A stretch of DNA of 64,000 bases from Polyangiaceae bacterium (lineage in GTDB: Bacteria; Myxococcota_A; Polyangia; Polyangiales; Polyangiaceae): NCBI GenBank assembly GCA_947475525.1, contig CANJMI010000007.1, forward strand, positions 124,001-188,000, in the 5' to 3' direction. The notes under the pieces were generated by a model. It was not told the origin of the DNA and did not search any database. It saw nothing but the letters and a program-made list of their open reading frames with translations. The translations under genes were made by a program, and so were the position numbers. Each line of letters starts with the position of its first letter. The stretch's first letter is position 1. Of this stretch, positions 36,928 through 45,106 are shown piece by piece.

Positions 36928-36994
36928 GCTTCTCAGTGAATGAGGGCCTTCGCCCTCTAGGCTTCTCAGTGAATGAGGGCCTTCGCCCTCTAGG
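36914..36994 (+). repeat. 33-bp tandem duplication of the sucA 3' end, with hairpins
   Basis: The 33-bp unit spans 36914-36946, repeats identically at 36947-36979, and a 15-base partial third copy ends at 36994. The unit includes the last codons and stop of sucA (36925-36927), so the array copies the gene end downstream. Each internal junction makes a perfect hairpin, GAGGGC-CTTC-GCCCTC, at 36942-36957 and 36975-36990. No T-run follows, but two successive hairpins just after a stop could slow or end transcription or protect the 3' end. Confidence 0.8.
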
Positions 36995-37099
36995 ATTGCC
37001 GGCGAACGACCGGGGCGGCTCCAACTTCGTAACTGCCCTCCGCACTCGCCGGCGGTCTCGGCTTGCATTCCGCTGCCATCCTTGCGAAACACCGAGGCA

Positions 37100-38368
37100 A
37101 TGGGTTTCGATCGACCTCTTCGGGCTATGCTGGCATCGGCCCTCGTCGGCCTCGCCGCGTGCTCCTCGCCAGTCACGCCGCCTCCGCCGCCTCCGCAACC
37201 AACGGCGACGGCCGAGACCAGTGTCCCCGATCCTCCGAAGGCCACGTCGGTCTCCGACGCCAAGCCCGCAGCGGTGGTTCTCGCCGGGCAAAATTTCGCG
37301 GATGAAGCGCGCCTGCTCTACCGCGTCGTCACGTGCAAAGGCGACACTCCGGTGACCCCGGAGATCGCTGCGGTGCTCGAAGAACACTGCAAAGATATCC
37401 TGCCGCGCATCGAGAACTTCAAGAAAACTTGGCTCGACGTCGCGCAGCCCGCGCTCGCGGCGATCGTCCCGGCCGACGCACCGAAGAAGGTCGTCTACCC
37501 ATTCGCAGGTGGCGACAACACGACGCTCCTCGCCACCTTCCCGAACGCCGAGGAGTACACGAGCATCTCGCTCGAGCTCGTAGGCGATGTCCGCCGCGTC
37601 CGTGAGCTCCAGCCCGCGACACTGGCGTCGACTTTACGAAAACTCCGCGTGCGCATCGACGAGCTGATCGGCGACAGCAAGTTCAGCATGAGCGAGACGC
37701 TCCAAAAGATGATGACCGGGGAGCTGCCGCAGGAGCTGAGTTTCCTGATGGTGGGCCTCTCGATCCACGACCTCGAGCCGGTTTCTCTGCGCTACTTCCG
37801 CCTCGAGAAGGACGGAGCCGTGCACTACTTCACGGCGGAAGAACTCGTAAAAGAGAAGGGCTCGGCGCGACGGCGCGCGCAAACCTGGCAAGACGGAGAC
37901 TTCCCCGAAGCGTTCAGCAACGTCGAGATCGGCTTCAAGCCGCGCGGGAAAGATGGCCCGGTTCGAGTGCAGCGCCACATCGCGTTCAACCTGGACAACC
38001 AGCACGTAAAGTTCGACCCATCGCTGCTCGCCCACCTCGCCGAAAAAGGCGACGTCAGCATGATGATCAAGGCGGCGAGCTACCTGCTTTGGAAGCTCGA
38101 TTTCAGCCGGATCCGAGACTACGTGCTGAAGCATCCGAAGTTCATCGTGTCGGACTCGACCGCCCCGCTTCCGAGAGATGCCGTGCCTGCGGGCTACGTG
38201 CAGGAAGTTTGGGGGAGCTTTACCGGTGCGCGCATTCCGGTGGTCAAAGACGGAGAGCGCGAGATGCGAAAATTCTGGGAGACCCAGCCCGAGCGACCGC
38301 TCGCATTCCGTTTCGGTTACCTCGATCGAAATGACAAAGCGCACCTCATGGTGACGCGCCGCAAGTAG
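37100..38368 (+). CDS. Predicted lipoprotein of unknown function
   Basis: 422 residues from the ATG at 37100. The signal peptide ends with LVGLAAC (Cys 21), and a run of prolines and a short low-complexity stretch lead into the mature part. The body is a mixed alpha/beta protein with no repeats, containing AGQNFADEARLLYRVVTC, YPFAGGDNTTLLATFPNAEEYTS and SFLMVGLSIHDL. The C-terminal part has LLWKLDFSRIRDYVLKHPKFIVSDSTAPLP, which reads as a domain where a polymer or lipid substrate could be processed, but no catalytic motif is recognised. It follows sucA by 172 bases. Confidence 0.7.
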   Translation: MGFDRPLRAMLASALVGLAACSSPVTPPPPPPQPTATAETSVPDPPKATSVSDAKPAAVVLAGQNFADEARLLYRVVTCKGDTPVTPEIAAVLEEHCKDILPRIENFKKTWLDVAQPALAAIVPADAPKKVVYPFAGGDNTTLLATFPNAEEYTSISLELVGDVRRVRELQPATLASTLRKLRVRIDELIGDSKFSMSETLQKMMTGELPQELSFLMVGLSIHDLEPVSLRYFRLEKDGAVHYFTAEELVKEKGSARRRAQTWQDGDFPEAFSNVEIGFKPRGKDGPVRVQRHIAFNLDNQHVKFDPSLLAHLAEKGDVSMMIKAASYLLWKLDFSRIRDYVLKHPKFIVSDSTAPLPRDAVPAGYVQEVWGSFTGARIPVVKDGEREMRKFWETQPERPLAFRFGYLDRNDKAHLMVTRRK

Positions 38369-38405
38369 CGCGGTGAACCGACTGGCGGGAACGAGGCCCC
38401 GTTCG

Positions 38406-40031
38406 TCAGCGGCGCAGCAAGAGGACCGTCGACGCGGGTGAGGCCCCGACGCGAAGCCGCGCTTCGGTCGGCTGGTCGGCACAGACCTCGTGGACCGCAA
38501 GGCCCAACCCTCGAGCGATCCCGTTCGGCTCGAGGGCTTGTGCAACCGTGTCGACGACAAGAGCCGTCCCGCCATCGCTCGCGACGAGCCACCGGGTGCA
38601 TTCGCGTGTGAGTGACACCGAGCGCTCATGCCTGCGCTCGGCCGTGATCGCGAGCGCCTCGACCCCGTCCATGCTGCGAAAATCGACCGGACCGGTCTCG
38701 GCTTCGAGACGCTGAAGCAAGCGCGCCGCAGCACGCGGATGCTCTTCCAAAAGAGGCACCCTTGCGCCCTGCCGCAGCTCGATCGCGAATGGACCACGCT
38801 CCTCGAGGGCCACAACCTCGAGGCGCACACGCATGGGGACGCGCGTGCAGGAAAACAGTGCGGCGCTCGGACCTCCTTCGCTTCGGTCGACGAGCTCGCC
38901 GCCTTCGGCCCACAGCTCCGCCCGAAAGCGTCCAGTCGGTGCCCCACCGATGACGTCGATACGGCTGCAGCCCGCAGCGAGCTCGACCGCCATCGTTTGA
39001 ACGAGACCCACGCTCGCGGTTCCCTGACCGACGGACACAACGCCCGCGAGCGCTAGCCCCTGCATTCGGGCGCGATGCCGGTCGAGCGCCAACGGCAGCG
39101 GCAGAATCGGCGCCGTCCCGACCACGTCAACGTGCGAGGCCAGCTCGACGATGGCCCCACGCGGACTGGTCGCGATCACGACGGCGGCAGTACCACGCGC
39201 ACCTCGGGGTCGAAGTTGCACGGTGAGTTCCTCATCGGTGCGACTGCACACGACGAGCCCTTGCTCAGCCCCGGTGGCGCGGCCGCGCGACACGACCCGC
39301 CCCTCGCTGTCGAGAACCTCCAACAAGAGGCCGGTCACCTCTTCGCTCGCACTCGCGAACACGTCGAGGCAGCGATTTTCCCCAAGTTTTACCGAAAGCG
39401 ACGAAACCGCGTGCGGATCGACCGGCAGCGCCGCGCGGCGAACGTCCTCCCACCGCGAGCCAAGCCACGCGCGCCGCTCCCTTAACCGCGCCTCGAGTCC
39501 CGGCCACCCGGCGAGCTTGCCGGTGTCCTGCCCGGGCCTGCCTCGTACGGTGAGCGCTCGACCGACCTCGTCGGCGCGCCCCGGCGCAACCACGAACGCA
39601 CCGAGCGCGAGCAGACCGGTCCCGCTGACCACACGCGCCGCGAGGTAGACGCGGCGCGGATGCGGCGGACAGAGCATGACGGCCGCGCCGGAGGTCGGAG
39701 CCTCATCGGAAGCGAGCACGTCACCCGCATCGTCGAACATGAAGAGATCGACATCCCGAATGCTCGAGCCCGCTCGAGCGACCACCGCGACGCAGGTGTC
39801 CGGCGGCGCATCGAGAAAACGTCCAACCTGCTCGCCCTCCGTCACCACGGCTCCGGCGAGCGCTTGAAAGTCCGTCGCACCGGCTGCCGTCGCAGCTTCG
39901 ATCGATGCGGCCAAAAACCGCGCCGGCTCCACCGCGCCCACCTCGGCCCGAAGCCGCGGCGGACACGCGCGCGGTTGAGGCGCGCACGCGGCAACGCCGA
40001 GCACGACCGAACACCCGAGCAGCCGCCTCAT
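38406..40031 (-). CDS. Lipoprotein with repeated Cys-containing beta modules
   Basis: 541 residues; the ATG at 40031 overlaps the previous stop (ATGA). The signal peptide ends with LGVAAC. The mature part is made of roughly five modules of about 75-110 residues, each with a Cys near its start, a short beta pattern, a turn of the type D-x-x-G-x-V-(L/S) and a second Cys about 55 residues on (for example CVAVVARAG ... VMLCPPHP). The pairs would fit disulfides in the periplasm or on the surface. The module pattern resembles that in the protein from the gene upstream. Function unknown. Confidence 0.7.
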   Translation of the reverse strand: MRRLLGCSVVLGVAACAPQPRACPPRLRAEVGAVEPARFLAASIEAATAAGATDFQALAGAVVTEGEQVGRFLDAPPDTCVAVVARAGSSIRDVDLFMFDDAGDVLASDEAPTSGAAVMLCPPHPRRVYLAARVVSGTGLLALGAFVVAPGRADEVGRALTVRGRPGQDTGKLAGWPGLEARLRERRAWLGSRWEDVRRAALPVDPHAVSSLSVKLGENRCLDVFASASEEVTGLLLEVLDSEGRVVSRGRATGAEQGLVVCSRTDEELTVQLRPRGARGTAAVVIATSPRGAIVELASHVDVVGTAPILPLPLALDRHRARMQGLALAGVVSVGQGTASVGLVQTMAVELAAGCSRIDVIGGAPTGRFRAELWAEGGELVDRSEGGPSAALFSCTRVPMRVRLEVVALEERGPFAIELRQGARVPLLEEHPRAAARLLQRLEAETGPVDFRSMDGVEALAITAERRHERSVSLTRECTRWLVASDGGTALVVDTVAQALEPNGIARGLGLAVHEVCADQPTEARLRVGASPASTVLLLRR

Positions 40032-41407
40032 GGAGCGTCGCCTCCGAGGCGCCACAACGCGAGCCTAAAGTTCGCGGCACGACCACGCAAGAGAACGTGA
40101 GCACGCCCCTTCGCGGAAGCTTGCGCGCAGAACGTCACGGCGGCGCCGCGCGGCAGGTCGACCGAGTCATCGTGAAACACGCTGCCCGCGACATCGACAC
40201 TCAACCGAGCCGTGGCCACGTCTCCGTCACCGAGCCCGAGAGCTGCGAGGTAGCAAGCGCCCGGTTCGAGTGCGAGCGGAACTTGGGTCGCACCAACGAG
40301 ACCGAGCCACTGACCGATCGGCGGCTCGCTTACGCGAGGAGCACGACGTTTGAAGAGCGCACCCGCAATCGCGGCGCGTTCCCCGTGGGACCAATCCTTA
40401 GGCAATCGTGGCAATTCCCAGTGAGCGTCGAGTAACGTCACGGGCCGCGGGGCACCCGCACCGAGCCAGCGCAGCTCGAGCTGCCGCGACTCGGACACGC
40501 AGAATTCGAGACGCGCGTCCGGCGCATGAGAGCGATCGACACGAAGCGGCGTCGAGGCCAAAGGTTCACGGAGCTCGGCGTCGATGTCGACTCCGTTCAC
40601 CCCGTCGGCATCGGCGAGGACAGCGAGGCGATGGCAGCCGGCGGAGAGCTTGACGGTCAACGCGCCCGAGCCGTCCTCGGCGGCGCGAGTCACGACAGAC
40701 ACGACCTCATCCGCTCCGTCCGCACGCGCAATCTTGGACGCGCGATTCACACGCTCAGCGAGTGGCGCAACCGCGAGCGCCGGGGCGCGATCGTCGACCG
40801 GTTCGAGCGGACCCATCGCCCGATCGAGCAAGACCTCATCGACGGCCGGCAACGGGCCACGATGGTGAGCCACCACCACATCGACGGTCCCCCGCGCGGA
40901 CGAGAACGCGACCTCCACAGCCATCGGACTCGACCACGAGTCATTCGCAAAATGACCGTTATTTGCGGCTATTTCTGCAGCAGTCGAGTCGCGACAGACC
41001 TCGAGTTCGGCTACCCCCGCGCGACTCGGGCGCGACGCCGACACGGCCACTTCGGGTTCATCGTCGCCTGGCTCAGGACCATCCGTCGCCACTGCTAAAA
41101 CGCCATCCGCCGCTTCCGCTAAAACCGTAAGTTTCGCGCCTTGACGGCCCATCGAGAATGACGCGCCGCGCACGCCGAGCGCGACGACGGTCACGCACCC
41201 CGCCTCCGGCGTTGGCTCGATGGGCACAAGAACGGTGCGGCTCGCTCCACCGACCAAGAAGAGCGTCGCCACGCGCTCGGCGCGGGCCCCCGTCGCGCGC
41301 CAACGTGCGAGCAAGTCGTCAACATCTTGCGGCAAGTCCGCCTGCGCGGTGCGCGCGAGCAAACTTACGAGGGGCAGCACCACGAGCGCGCGAAAAAAAA
41401 AGCTCAC
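40028..41407 (-). CDS. Exported protein with repeated Cys-containing beta modules
   Basis: 459 residues. The GTG at 41407 overlaps the JAMM stop (GTGA). The N-terminus VSFFFRALVVLPLVSLLARTAQA is a signal peptide without a lipobox, so the product is likely periplasmic or secreted. The mature part has several modules resembling those of the downstream lipoprotein, such as GCVTVVALGVRG ... and GCHRLAVLADADGVNGV ... LEFC and ACYLAALGLGDGD ... VTFC, each with two Cys about 50 residues apart. Codons 3-5 are TTT TTT TTT, a nine-base T tract just after the start. Confidence 0.7.
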   Translation of the reverse strand: MSFFFRALVVLPLVSLLARTAQADLPQDVDDLLARWRATGARAERVATLFLVGGASRTVLVPIEPTPEAGCVTVVALGVRGASFSMGRQGAKLTVLAEAADGVLAVATDGPEPGDDEPEVAVSASRPSRAGVAELEVCRDSTAAEIAANNGHFANDSWSSPMAVEVAFSSARGTVDVVVAHHRGPLPAVDEVLLDRAMGPLEPVDDRAPALAVAPLAERVNRASKIARADGADEVVSVVTRAAEDGSGALTVKLSAGCHRLAVLADADGVNGVDIDAELREPLASTPLRVDRSHAPDARLEFCVSESRQLELRWLGAGAPRPVTLLDAHWELPRLPKDWSHGERAAIAGALFKRRAPRVSEPPIGQWLGLVGATQVPLALEPGACYLAALGLGDGDVATARLSVDVAGSVFHDDSVDLPRGAAVTFCAQASAKGRAHVLLRGRAANFRLALWRLGGDAP

Positions 41408-41943
41408 GCGTCCACCGAGAGAGGGCTCTCGACAAAATCGCTGCCGTCCCAAACATACAGGCGATGCTCATCAATCCTGGCCGCCCGCACACTCGTGACG
41501 AGGAATGCCAGAGGCCACGCGGGCCCCGGTCCGAGCCGCATCGCTGCCCCTTCGTACTCGGGAGGCTCGCCCATGCTCATCACTGCGCGGTCGGTGGCGC
41601 TGAAGTAGGCGCCGGCATCGAGGTGCGAATGGTAGAGCACTTTCACGGGTCGGCCGCGGTCGCCGCCCGCGCGGACCGCATCATCGAAACGCTTCTCGTT
41701 GAACGCGAAGAAGGTGCGCGCAGGACGGAAGTACGTCACCGGATCGAGACGGTGCAGCTTCGCGGCCATGTTCTGCATCGCCACAGCCTCATCGACGAGC
41801 AAGCCGTCGCCGACAGGTCCCGTCAGGTAGCCGCACGCCTCTTCGTCGGCTGCGTAGCCGCGGCGCGCATCGCGCTCGATGGCGTCGAGAGCGGCCCGCG
41901 TGATGCGGAGCTGACCCGCAATCCACGGCGACGCGGCGCTCAT
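41404..41943 (-). CDS. JAMM/Mov34 (M67) family metallopeptidase
   Basis: 179 residues from the ATG at 41943, overlapping the preceding stop (ATGA). The JAMM zinc signature H-x-H-x7-S-x2-D is intact: His105, His107, Ser115 and Asp118 in HSHLDAGAYFSATD, with a candidate Glu at 34 or 35 in DEEACGYLTG. In the Mec+ group such enzymes release cysteine from a CysO-cysteine adduct; others cut ubiquitin-like modifiers. Co-transcription with an E1 and a CysO-like carrier supports the Mec+-like role over a signalling one. Confidence 0.9.
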   Translation of the reverse strand: MSAASPWIAGQLRITRAALDAIERDARRGYAADEEACGYLTGPVGDGLLVDEAVAMQNMAAKLHRLDPVTYFRPARTFFAFNEKRFDDAVRAGGDRGRPVKVLYHSHLDAGAYFSATDRAVMSMGEPPEYEGAAMRLGPGPAWPLAFLVTSVRAARIDEHRLYVWDGSDFVESPLSVDA

Positions 41944-42275
41944 CGAAGCGGCTCGCAGGTGGGCTCGAGGGCCACCGCACGAAACGCCGCGAGGGCCGCG
42001 CGCGAACCCGCAAGCACGGCCCGCGCAGCCTCGGTCGTGACGATCGCGCGCGGAGCGAGCGCCTCGCAGTCGATGGCTCCAGGAAGGACCGCGGCAAAAC
42101 CTGCGCGGAGGGCGTACCGCTCCGCAACGCGATGCGCGAAGCCGTCCCCGCCGACGTGAGCCGAAGCGAGCAGCACCCGCGCCTGCCCCGCGCGTCCAAC
42201 GCCTCCGAGCAAAATCTGCCGCGCGAAGCGAGCGTTCACCTCGAGGCTCAAGCTCGGTACCGATGGAACGCTCAC
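41940..42275 (-). CDS. Small protein with the N-terminal segment of a ThiF/MoeB-type E1
   Basis: About 111 residues from a GTG at 42275; a GTG at 42290 would overlap the carrier stop. The part around residues 14-50 reads ARFARQILLGGVGRAGQARVLLAS, which matches the R(Y/F)xRQI opening of MoeB and ThiF, including the Arg that reaches into the active site of the neighbouring monomer. After that, the nucleotide-binding glycine loop is missing (GGDGFAHRV instead of GxGGxG), and the rest is Ala-rich. So it cannot be an E1 on its own. It sits between the carrier and the JAMM peptidase, and its stop overlaps the JAMM start. Confidence 0.75.
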   Translation of the reverse strand: MSVPSVPSLSLEVNARFARQILLGGVGRAGQARVLLASAHVGGDGFAHRVAERYALRAGFAAVLPGAIDCEALAPRAIVTTEAARAVLAGSRAALAAFRAVALEPTCEPLR

Positions 42276-42282
42276 GACGCGC

Positions 42283-42555
42283 TCAGCCACCTGCGATGGC
42301 AGGGATGATCGATATCTCGACGCCATCGGCGACCTTTGTGGCGACGCCTTCGAGAAAGCGGATGTCTTCATCGCCAACGAAAATGTTGACGAAACGCCTT
42401 ACGCCGCTCGCGTCGACGAGCTTGGTCTTGATGCCCGGGTAGTGGGCCTCGAGGTCATCGATCACCTCAGTTATCGTCGCGCCACTCGCGCTCACCTCGT
42501 CCTTGCCGGAGGTGTGAACGCGGAGAGATGTCGGAATTCGTACGATCGCGGCCAT
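42283..42555 (-). CDS. CysO/MoaD/ThiS-type sulfur carrier protein
   Basis: 90 residues from the ATG at 42555. It starts AAIVRIPTSLRVHTSG and has the ubiquitin-like beta-grasp pattern ITEVIDDLEAHYPGI and FVNIFVGDEDIRF, ending in the exposed di-glycine IIPAIAGG. No residues follow the Gly-Gly, so it needs no cleavage before thiocarboxylation. The sequence strongly resembles the mycobacterial CysO type, which carries sulfur for cysteine synthesis. The E1 gene lies directly upstream, with nine bases between the E1 stop and this ATG. Confidence 0.9.
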   Translation of the reverse strand: MAAIVRIPTSLRVHTSGKDEVSASGATITEVIDDLEAHYPGIKTKLVDASGVRRFVNIFVGDEDIRFLEGVATKVADGVEISIIPAIAGG

Positions 42556-42563
42556 TGGTGTTC

Positions 42564-43298
42564 TCATTCGCAAGTTACGGCGTTGGTATACCTGCGCGCG
42601 TCGATCGTGCCAATCGTCGCCTCCGCTCCGCAGAGCGCGCAGTTTGCCCGGGGATGAACCTCTATCTGACGCAACCTGTCCGTGAGGCCGTCGTACGTGA
42701 CGATCGTGCCGACCGCCGTGCGATCACCATCGAGGATGCGAATCGCCCGATCCGCCGCGACCGCGCCAGCCACACCGCACACGGGACCTGCGACCCCTGC
42801 GGTGGCGCAATCGAGCAGGGCCCCGGATGGCACATCTTCGAACAAGCAGCGATAGCAAGGCTTACCGTGACCTGCCGCGCCGAGCACCGTCGCCTGCCAG
42901 CGCACGGCCGCAGCATGAACGATCGGCACGCCGGCAAGATGAGCTGCGTCGGCCAGCAGGAATCGGGTTGGGAAGTTGTCGGTGGCGTCGATCACCACTC
43001 CGGCGCGGCCCACGAGCTCGGCCACGGTGGACGGTGCCGCGCGTCCCTCGAACCAAGAGACATCGAGACCTGGAGCCTCCCGGCCAAGGGCCTCCGCGAG
43101 AGCGACAACCTTGGAGTGGCCGACACCGCTCTCCTCGAACAGGATCTGCCTGTGCAAGTTTCCAAGCTCAACGGCGTCCTCGTCGACGAGCACCAGCGCG
43201 CGGACTCCGGCCAAGGCCAACGCCCACGCAGCGGGCGCGCCGATACCACCAGCGCCGACCAGCAAAATTGATTTCGAATCACCCGACGCGTCGACCAT
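42564..43298 (-). CDS. MoeB/ThiF-type E1 adenylyltransferase lacking its N-terminal segment
   Basis: 244 residues. The start at 43298 is firm: it has GGAG before it and an in-frame TAA only six codons upstream. It begins directly with SILLVGAGGIGAPAAWALALAG, the nucleotide-binding loop at 15-20, and keeps NLHRQILF, DATDNFPTRFLL, the zinc Cys pairs CYRC and CALC, and the Cys in DCATAGVAGP. It therefore lacks the RYxRQI segment of about 20 residues that precedes the loop in normal MoeB/ThiF. It would adenylate the C-terminal glycine of the sulfur carrier. Confidence 0.92.
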   Translation of the reverse strand: MVDASGDSKSILLVGAGGIGAPAAWALALAGVRALVLVDEDAVELGNLHRQILFEESGVGHSKVVALAEALGREAPGLDVSWFEGRAAPSTVAELVGRAGVVIDATDNFPTRFLLADAAHLAGVPIVHAAAVRWQATVLGAAGHGKPCYRCLFEDVPSGALLDCATAGVAGPVCGVAGAVAADRAIRILDGDRTAVGTIVTYDGLTDRLRQIEVHPRANCALCGAEATIGTIDARRYTNAVTCE

Positions 43299-43378
43299 CC
43301 TGGCTCCTCGCGATTATAGCTCCTTGGTCACGGAGCGCCGCGAACATGGTACGAAGGGCGACCGGAATCGACGAGGCC

Positions 43379-45067
43379 ATGTCGTTCTTTCAAGATCCGC
43401 CCGAGCTCACGAACACCTACCAAACGGACCACGTCCTGCAAGGCCATTTGCGCCGCACGTTGCCCGCGGAGGTGCTCTGCGACATCGAGCCCGAGCTCCA
43501 AGAGATGGGGCGCCTCGCGGTGGAACTGCACGCCCAGCAGCTCGCGAATCGGCACGACGAACCCCGCCTGGAGGCATGGGACGCGTGGGGCAACCGCATC
43601 GATCGAGTCCACGTGAGCGCGCTCTGGGAGCGAGCCGCAAAACTCGCCGCGGAAAAAGGGCTCGTCGCGATTGCCTACGAGCGCGTTCACGGCCGCCACA
43701 GCCGAACCCACCAGTTCGCGCTCGTCTATTTGTTCGGCCCGTCGAGTGACGTGTACACCTGCCCCCTCGCGATGACGGACGGTGCGGCGCGCACTTTACT
43801 CGAGCACAAAAACCAGCCGCTCATCGACCGTGCCGTCGCGCGCTTGACGAGTCGTGATCCCGCCCGTGCCTGGACGAGCGGGCAATGGATGACGGAGCGA
43901 ACGGGCGGCTCCGACGTTGGCTTGAGTGAGACCGTGGCGACCCCGAGCGACGGCGGCAAAGTCGCGGGGCTGCCCGGTGCCTACCGACTTCAGGGCACCA
44001 AGTGGTTCACCTCCGCGATCACCTCTCAGATGGCGCTCACGCTCGCGCGCACGGCAGGCTCCCCCGATGGTGGACGCGGACTCACCCTGTTTTACCTCGA
44101 AGTGCGCGACGAGACCTGCGCGCTCAACGGCATCGAAGTCAACCGCCTCAAGGACAAACTCGGCACGCGCAAGGTGCCGACCGCCGAGCTTACCCTCGAT
44201 GGCACGCTCGCGCTTCCCGTCGCGGGTGTCGGCAACGGGATCCGAAACATTGCCCCGATGCTCAACGTCACACGCACCTGGAACGCGATTTGCGCAATCG
44301 GCTGCATGCGACGCGGCATCGACCTTGCGGTTGACTACGCCAATCGCCGCGTGCAGTTCGGCACAAAACTTTCGGAAAAGCCGCTGCATATGGACACCCT
44401 CGCCGGAATGCAGGCCGAATTTGAAGGCGCGTTCGGGCTCGCGTTTCGGGTCGTGCAGTTGCTCGGCGCCGTCGAGAGTGGCGAGGCAACGGCACATGAA
44501 GAACGCCTCCTTCGAGCGCTCACTCCCGTCGCAAAGCTCGTCACGGCAAAGCAGGCCGTGCTCGTGGTCAGCGAGGCTATCGAGTGCTTCGGCGGCGCCG
44601 GTTACGTCGAAGACACCGGACTTCCAACGCTGCTGCGCGATGCCCAAGTGCTCCCCATTTGGGAAGGCACGACCAACGTGTTGTCCCTCGATGTGATGCG
44701 GGCCATCGCACGCGACGGTGCTCTGGAAGCCTTCGAAGAAGAAGTCGTGTCGCTGACCTCGGTACTCCAACAACCGCGCCTCACCGATCTCGGTAGGTTG
44801 GCCCGCAAGACAATGGCGCAGGCGCGTGGGTGGGTTGTCGAGTCGGCTGAACGTGGGGTACTCGACGCCGAGGCCGGTGCTCGCCGCTTCGCGCTGACCA
44901 TCGGAAGGACGCTCGAGCTCGCGCTGCTCCTTCGTCACGCGGAGTGGTCGCAGACACAAGGCGACGAACGCCCAACCCTCGCCGCGCGGCGCTTCGCGGC
45001 ACACGGAATCTCCTCCATCGGAGACGAGCTCAAACCAGACGAAGCGAAGCGGATGTTCTCCCGCTAG
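43379..45067 (+). CDS. Acyl-CoA dehydrogenase, AidB-like
   Basis: 562 residues from the ATG at 43379, which has GAGG seven bases upstream. It is longer than the usual 380-residue enzymes and fits the AidB-like group: QWMTERTGGSDVGLSET (FAD/substrate loop), GTKWFTSAI, LKDKLGTRKVPTAEL, and the C-terminal ECFGGAGYVEDTGLPTLLRDAQVLPIWEGTTNVLSLDVMR with a candidate active-site region. FAD-dependent dehydrogenation of an acyl-CoA is expected; AidB relatives may also have DNA-protection roles, so the true substrate is not known. It is divergent from the E1 operon. Confidence 0.87.
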   Translation: MSFFQDPPELTNTYQTDHVLQGHLRRTLPAEVLCDIEPELQEMGRLAVELHAQQLANRHDEPRLEAWDAWGNRIDRVHVSALWERAAKLAAEKGLVAIAYERVHGRHSRTHQFALVYLFGPSSDVYTCPLAMTDGAARTLLEHKNQPLIDRAVARLTSRDPARAWTSGQWMTERTGGSDVGLSETVATPSDGGKVAGLPGAYRLQGTKWFTSAITSQMALTLARTAGSPDGGRGLTLFYLEVRDETCALNGIEVNRLKDKLGTRKVPTAELTLDGTLALPVAGVGNGIRNIAPMLNVTRTWNAICAIGCMRRGIDLAVDYANRRVQFGTKLSEKPLHMDTLAGMQAEFEGAFGLAFRVVQLLGAVESGEATAHEERLLRALTPVAKLVTAKQAVLVVSEAIECFGGAGYVEDTGLPTLLRDAQVLPIWEGTTNVLSLDVMRAIARDGALEAFEEEVVSLTSVLQQPRLTDLGRLARKTMAQARGWVVESAERGVLDAEAGARRFALTIGRTLELALLLRHAEWSQTQGDERPTLAARRFAAHGISSIGDELKPDEAKRMFSR

Positions 45068-45106
45068 GTCGGCCTACGCCTCCTCCGAGCGCACGGCTCA
45101 ACGCGG

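Noticed and set aside
41404..43298. A Bil-type antiphage ubiquitin-like system
   Set aside because: That system needs an E2-like protein, which is missing here. The carrier is CysO-like and the neighbours fit sulfur transfer instead.
42827..43378. Upstream extension of the acyl-CoA dehydrogenase gene
   Set aside because: The open frame mirrors the E1 gene on the other strand; the ATG at 43379 with its ribosome binding site gives the family-typical start.
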